DNA from: Deltaproteobacteria bacterium
Lineage (GTDB): Bacteria; Desulfobacterota; Syntrophia; Syntrophales; UBA2185
NCBI GenBank assembly: GCA_026388495.1
Contig: JAPLJQ010000552.1
Location: 1 to 6,189 of the forward strand
Direction of reading: 5' to 3'
Length of the DNA: 6,189 nucleotides
The notes under the pieces are model-generated. The model was not told the origin of the DNA, did not search any database, and was given only the letters and a program-made list of their open reading frames with translations. The translations under genes and the position numbers were made by a program. How positions within the stretch are numbered: position 1 is the stretch's first letter; each line of letters begins with the position of its first letter. This document shows positions 5,273 to 6,189 of the stretch, one piece after another.

Positions 5273-5785
5273 ATGATTCTTAAACCCCAAGATATATTCA
5301 TTCTTCTAAAACTTGTCTCTCTCGGAAAAGCCAAGTGGTCTTATGCATTCCTGGCCCGTGATTTGTACATGAGCACGTCCGAGGTGCATGCAGGAATGAA
5401 GCGTGCGGTTGCAGCACATTTAATGGGCTCGCAGAAAGGGCGCCTTCTAAAAAAATCTTTTGAAGAATTTCTTATTCACGGTATCAAATATGCTTTTCCA
5501 CCAGATCATGGTCGCCTTACCCGAGGTATTCCTACCTCATATGCAGCGCCTCCCCTCAAAGACATGATTTCTCAACCGACGGAACCTCCTCCCGTATGGC
5601 CTGATCCGGAAGGCACTGTCCGCGGATATGAATTCTCGCCCCTTTATAAGTCTGTTCCGAAGGCTGCTTTAAAAGATAGAAAACTTTACGAATTATTGGC
5701 CTTGGTTGATGCAATCCGCGACGGAAGAACTCGTGAAAGAGAAATCGCCATCACAGAACTCAAAGCACGCTTGGAATCATCATGA
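5273..5785 (+). CDS. Winged-helix-like regulator, probable antitoxin partner of the nucleotidyltransferase
   Basis: A 170-residue protein. Residues 3 to about 60 look like a winged helix-turn-helix: KPQDIFILLKLVSLG, then WSYAFLARDLYMSTSEVHAGMKRA as helix-turn-helix (about 22-45). The remainder resembles no domain I can name: EEFLIHGIKYAFPPDHG (64-80), LTRGIPTSYAAPPL (82-95), a proline-rich PPPVWPDPEG (105-114), SPLYKSVPKAA (122-132) and a C-terminal helix LYELLALVDAIRDGR (138-152). I recall similar uncharacterised proteins next to AbiEii-like nucleotidyltransferases, but cannot verify this here. It has no signal peptide or membrane segment. It overlaps the next gene by ATGA and lies behind a promoter holding a perfect palindrome, as expected for an autorepressor. 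The start at 5273 coincides with the predicted transcription start. The regulator role is fairly likely; the antitoxin role is inferred. Confidence 0.7.
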   Translation: MILKPQDIFILLKLVSLGKAKWSYAFLARDLYMSTSEVHAGMKRAVAAHLMGSQKGRLLKKSFEEFLIHGIKYAFPPDHGRLTRGIPTSYAAPPLKDMISQPTEPPPVWPDPEGTVRGYEFSPLYKSVPKAALKDRKLYELLALVDAIRDGRTREREIAITELKARLESS

Positions 5786-6189
5786 CCAATACCAGAGATG
5801 TGAATATCCAAATGATCACTACTGTGGCCAAGCGACTTGGTAATCTTAGGGAGAAAGTAGTTTTCGTCGGTGGTTGTGCCACGGGATTATTCATTACGGA
5901 CCCTGCGATGCCGGAAGTCCGGGTAACAAAGGATGTGGATGTCATTATTGATATTGCTACAAGGATGGAATACTACAGGCTTGAGGCAGATCTTCGGAGC
6001 AAGGGTTTTAGAAATGATATGACTGAAGATGCGCCATCATGTCGCTGGCTGGTCAACGCTATTAAAGTAGATATCATGCCTACTCAAGAGGATATTCTCG
6101 GATTCTCCAACCGTTGGTATCTGCCTGCAATTGAGACTGCAAATTGTGTGAAGATCGAAAAAGAACTTGCAATTAAACTTGTTACTCCC
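5782..6189 (+). CDS. Nucleotidyltransferase-fold protein, AbiEii-like (3' end outside window)
   Basis: The first 136 residues of a DNA polymerase-beta-type nucleotidyltransferase, cut by the window end. The fold's signatures are present in order: FVGGCATGL with GG at residues 30-31 (nucleotide phosphate binding), TKDVDVII with D51 and D53 (metal ligands), and KVDIMP with D97 as the third acidic residue. An active enzyme is therefore expected, moving NMP from an NTP to an unknown acceptor. AbiEii/MenT-type toxins of this fold modify tRNA or NTP pools, whereas other members are antibiotic or RNA nucleotidyltransferases. The ATG at 5782 overlaps the stop of the winged-helix-like gene (ATGA) and has only a weak ribosome-binding site (TTGGA), which suggests translational coupling. 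The regulator-first, enzyme-second order mirrors AbiE-type toxin-antitoxin operons, so a toxin or defence role is a reasonable inference. Confidence 0.8.
   Translation, partial: MTNTRDVNIQMITTVAKRLGNLREKVVFVGGCATGLFITDPAMPEVRVTKDVDVIIDIATRMEYYRLEADLRSKGFRNDMTEDAPSCRWLVNAIKVDIMPTQEDILGFSNRWYLPAIETANCVKIEKELAIKLVTP

Noticed and set aside
5122..5334. 70-codon - strand frame over the brnA/wHTH spacer
   Set aside because: It overlaps the strong + strand promoter and the start of the wHTH gene and resembles no protein family.

Overview
The window reads as an accessory region of a Gram-negative bacterial chromosome. The Tat signal on an exported enzyme, a consensus FNR-type half-site pair, sigma70-like promoters and the families present (BrnTA, XRE antitoxin, AbrB/PIN pair) point to a proteobacterial or Desulfobacterota-like, perhaps facultative or anaerobic, host. 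The lineage is an inference. All recognised genes are on the + strand. No rRNA, tRNA, insertion sequence or CRISPR array is visible.

Layout: (1) 2-274, the 3' part of an XRE/HigA-like antitoxin gene whose start and probable toxin partner lie to the left of the window. (2) 275-684, a long AT-rich spacer ending in a good promoter with an inverted repeat at the predicted start site. (3) 685-1355, an AbrB-type antitoxin overlapping a PIN-domain RNase toxin by 4 bp, followed by a possible terminator. (4) 1482-3215, a promoter, a ~180-nt structured leader and a GC-rich gene for a Tat-exported class V aminotransferase-fold PLP enzyme. (5) 3216-3590, a non-coding stretch with an FNR-like box and, just before the next gene, an 8-base sequence complementary to that gene's Shine-Dalgarno region. 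(6) 3591-4430, a XerC/D-like tyrosine recombinase with all catalytic residues. (7) 4523-5064, a BrnT/BrnA toxin-antitoxin operon in which brnT carries a one-base frameshift in an A run. (8) 5238-6189, a strong promoter whose spacer is filled by a perfect 19-bp palindrome, then a 170-residue winged-helix-like protein overlapping by ATGA a nucleotidyltransferase gene that runs off the right edge.

Four independent regulator/effector modules (XRE antitoxin, AbrB-PIN, BrnTA, wHTH-nucleotidyltransferase) sit around one solitary recombinase and one cargo-like enzyme. This fits a toxin-antitoxin/defence-type island built by successive acquisitions. The least understood part is the last module, which resembles AbiE-type (antitoxin regulator plus nucleotidyltransferase toxin) architecture, but its first protein does not look like a standard AbiEi to me. 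Several genes seem to be controlled right at their start: the 5273 gene and brnT are both predicted to be leaderless, and the recombinase ribosome-binding site may be masked by its own leader.
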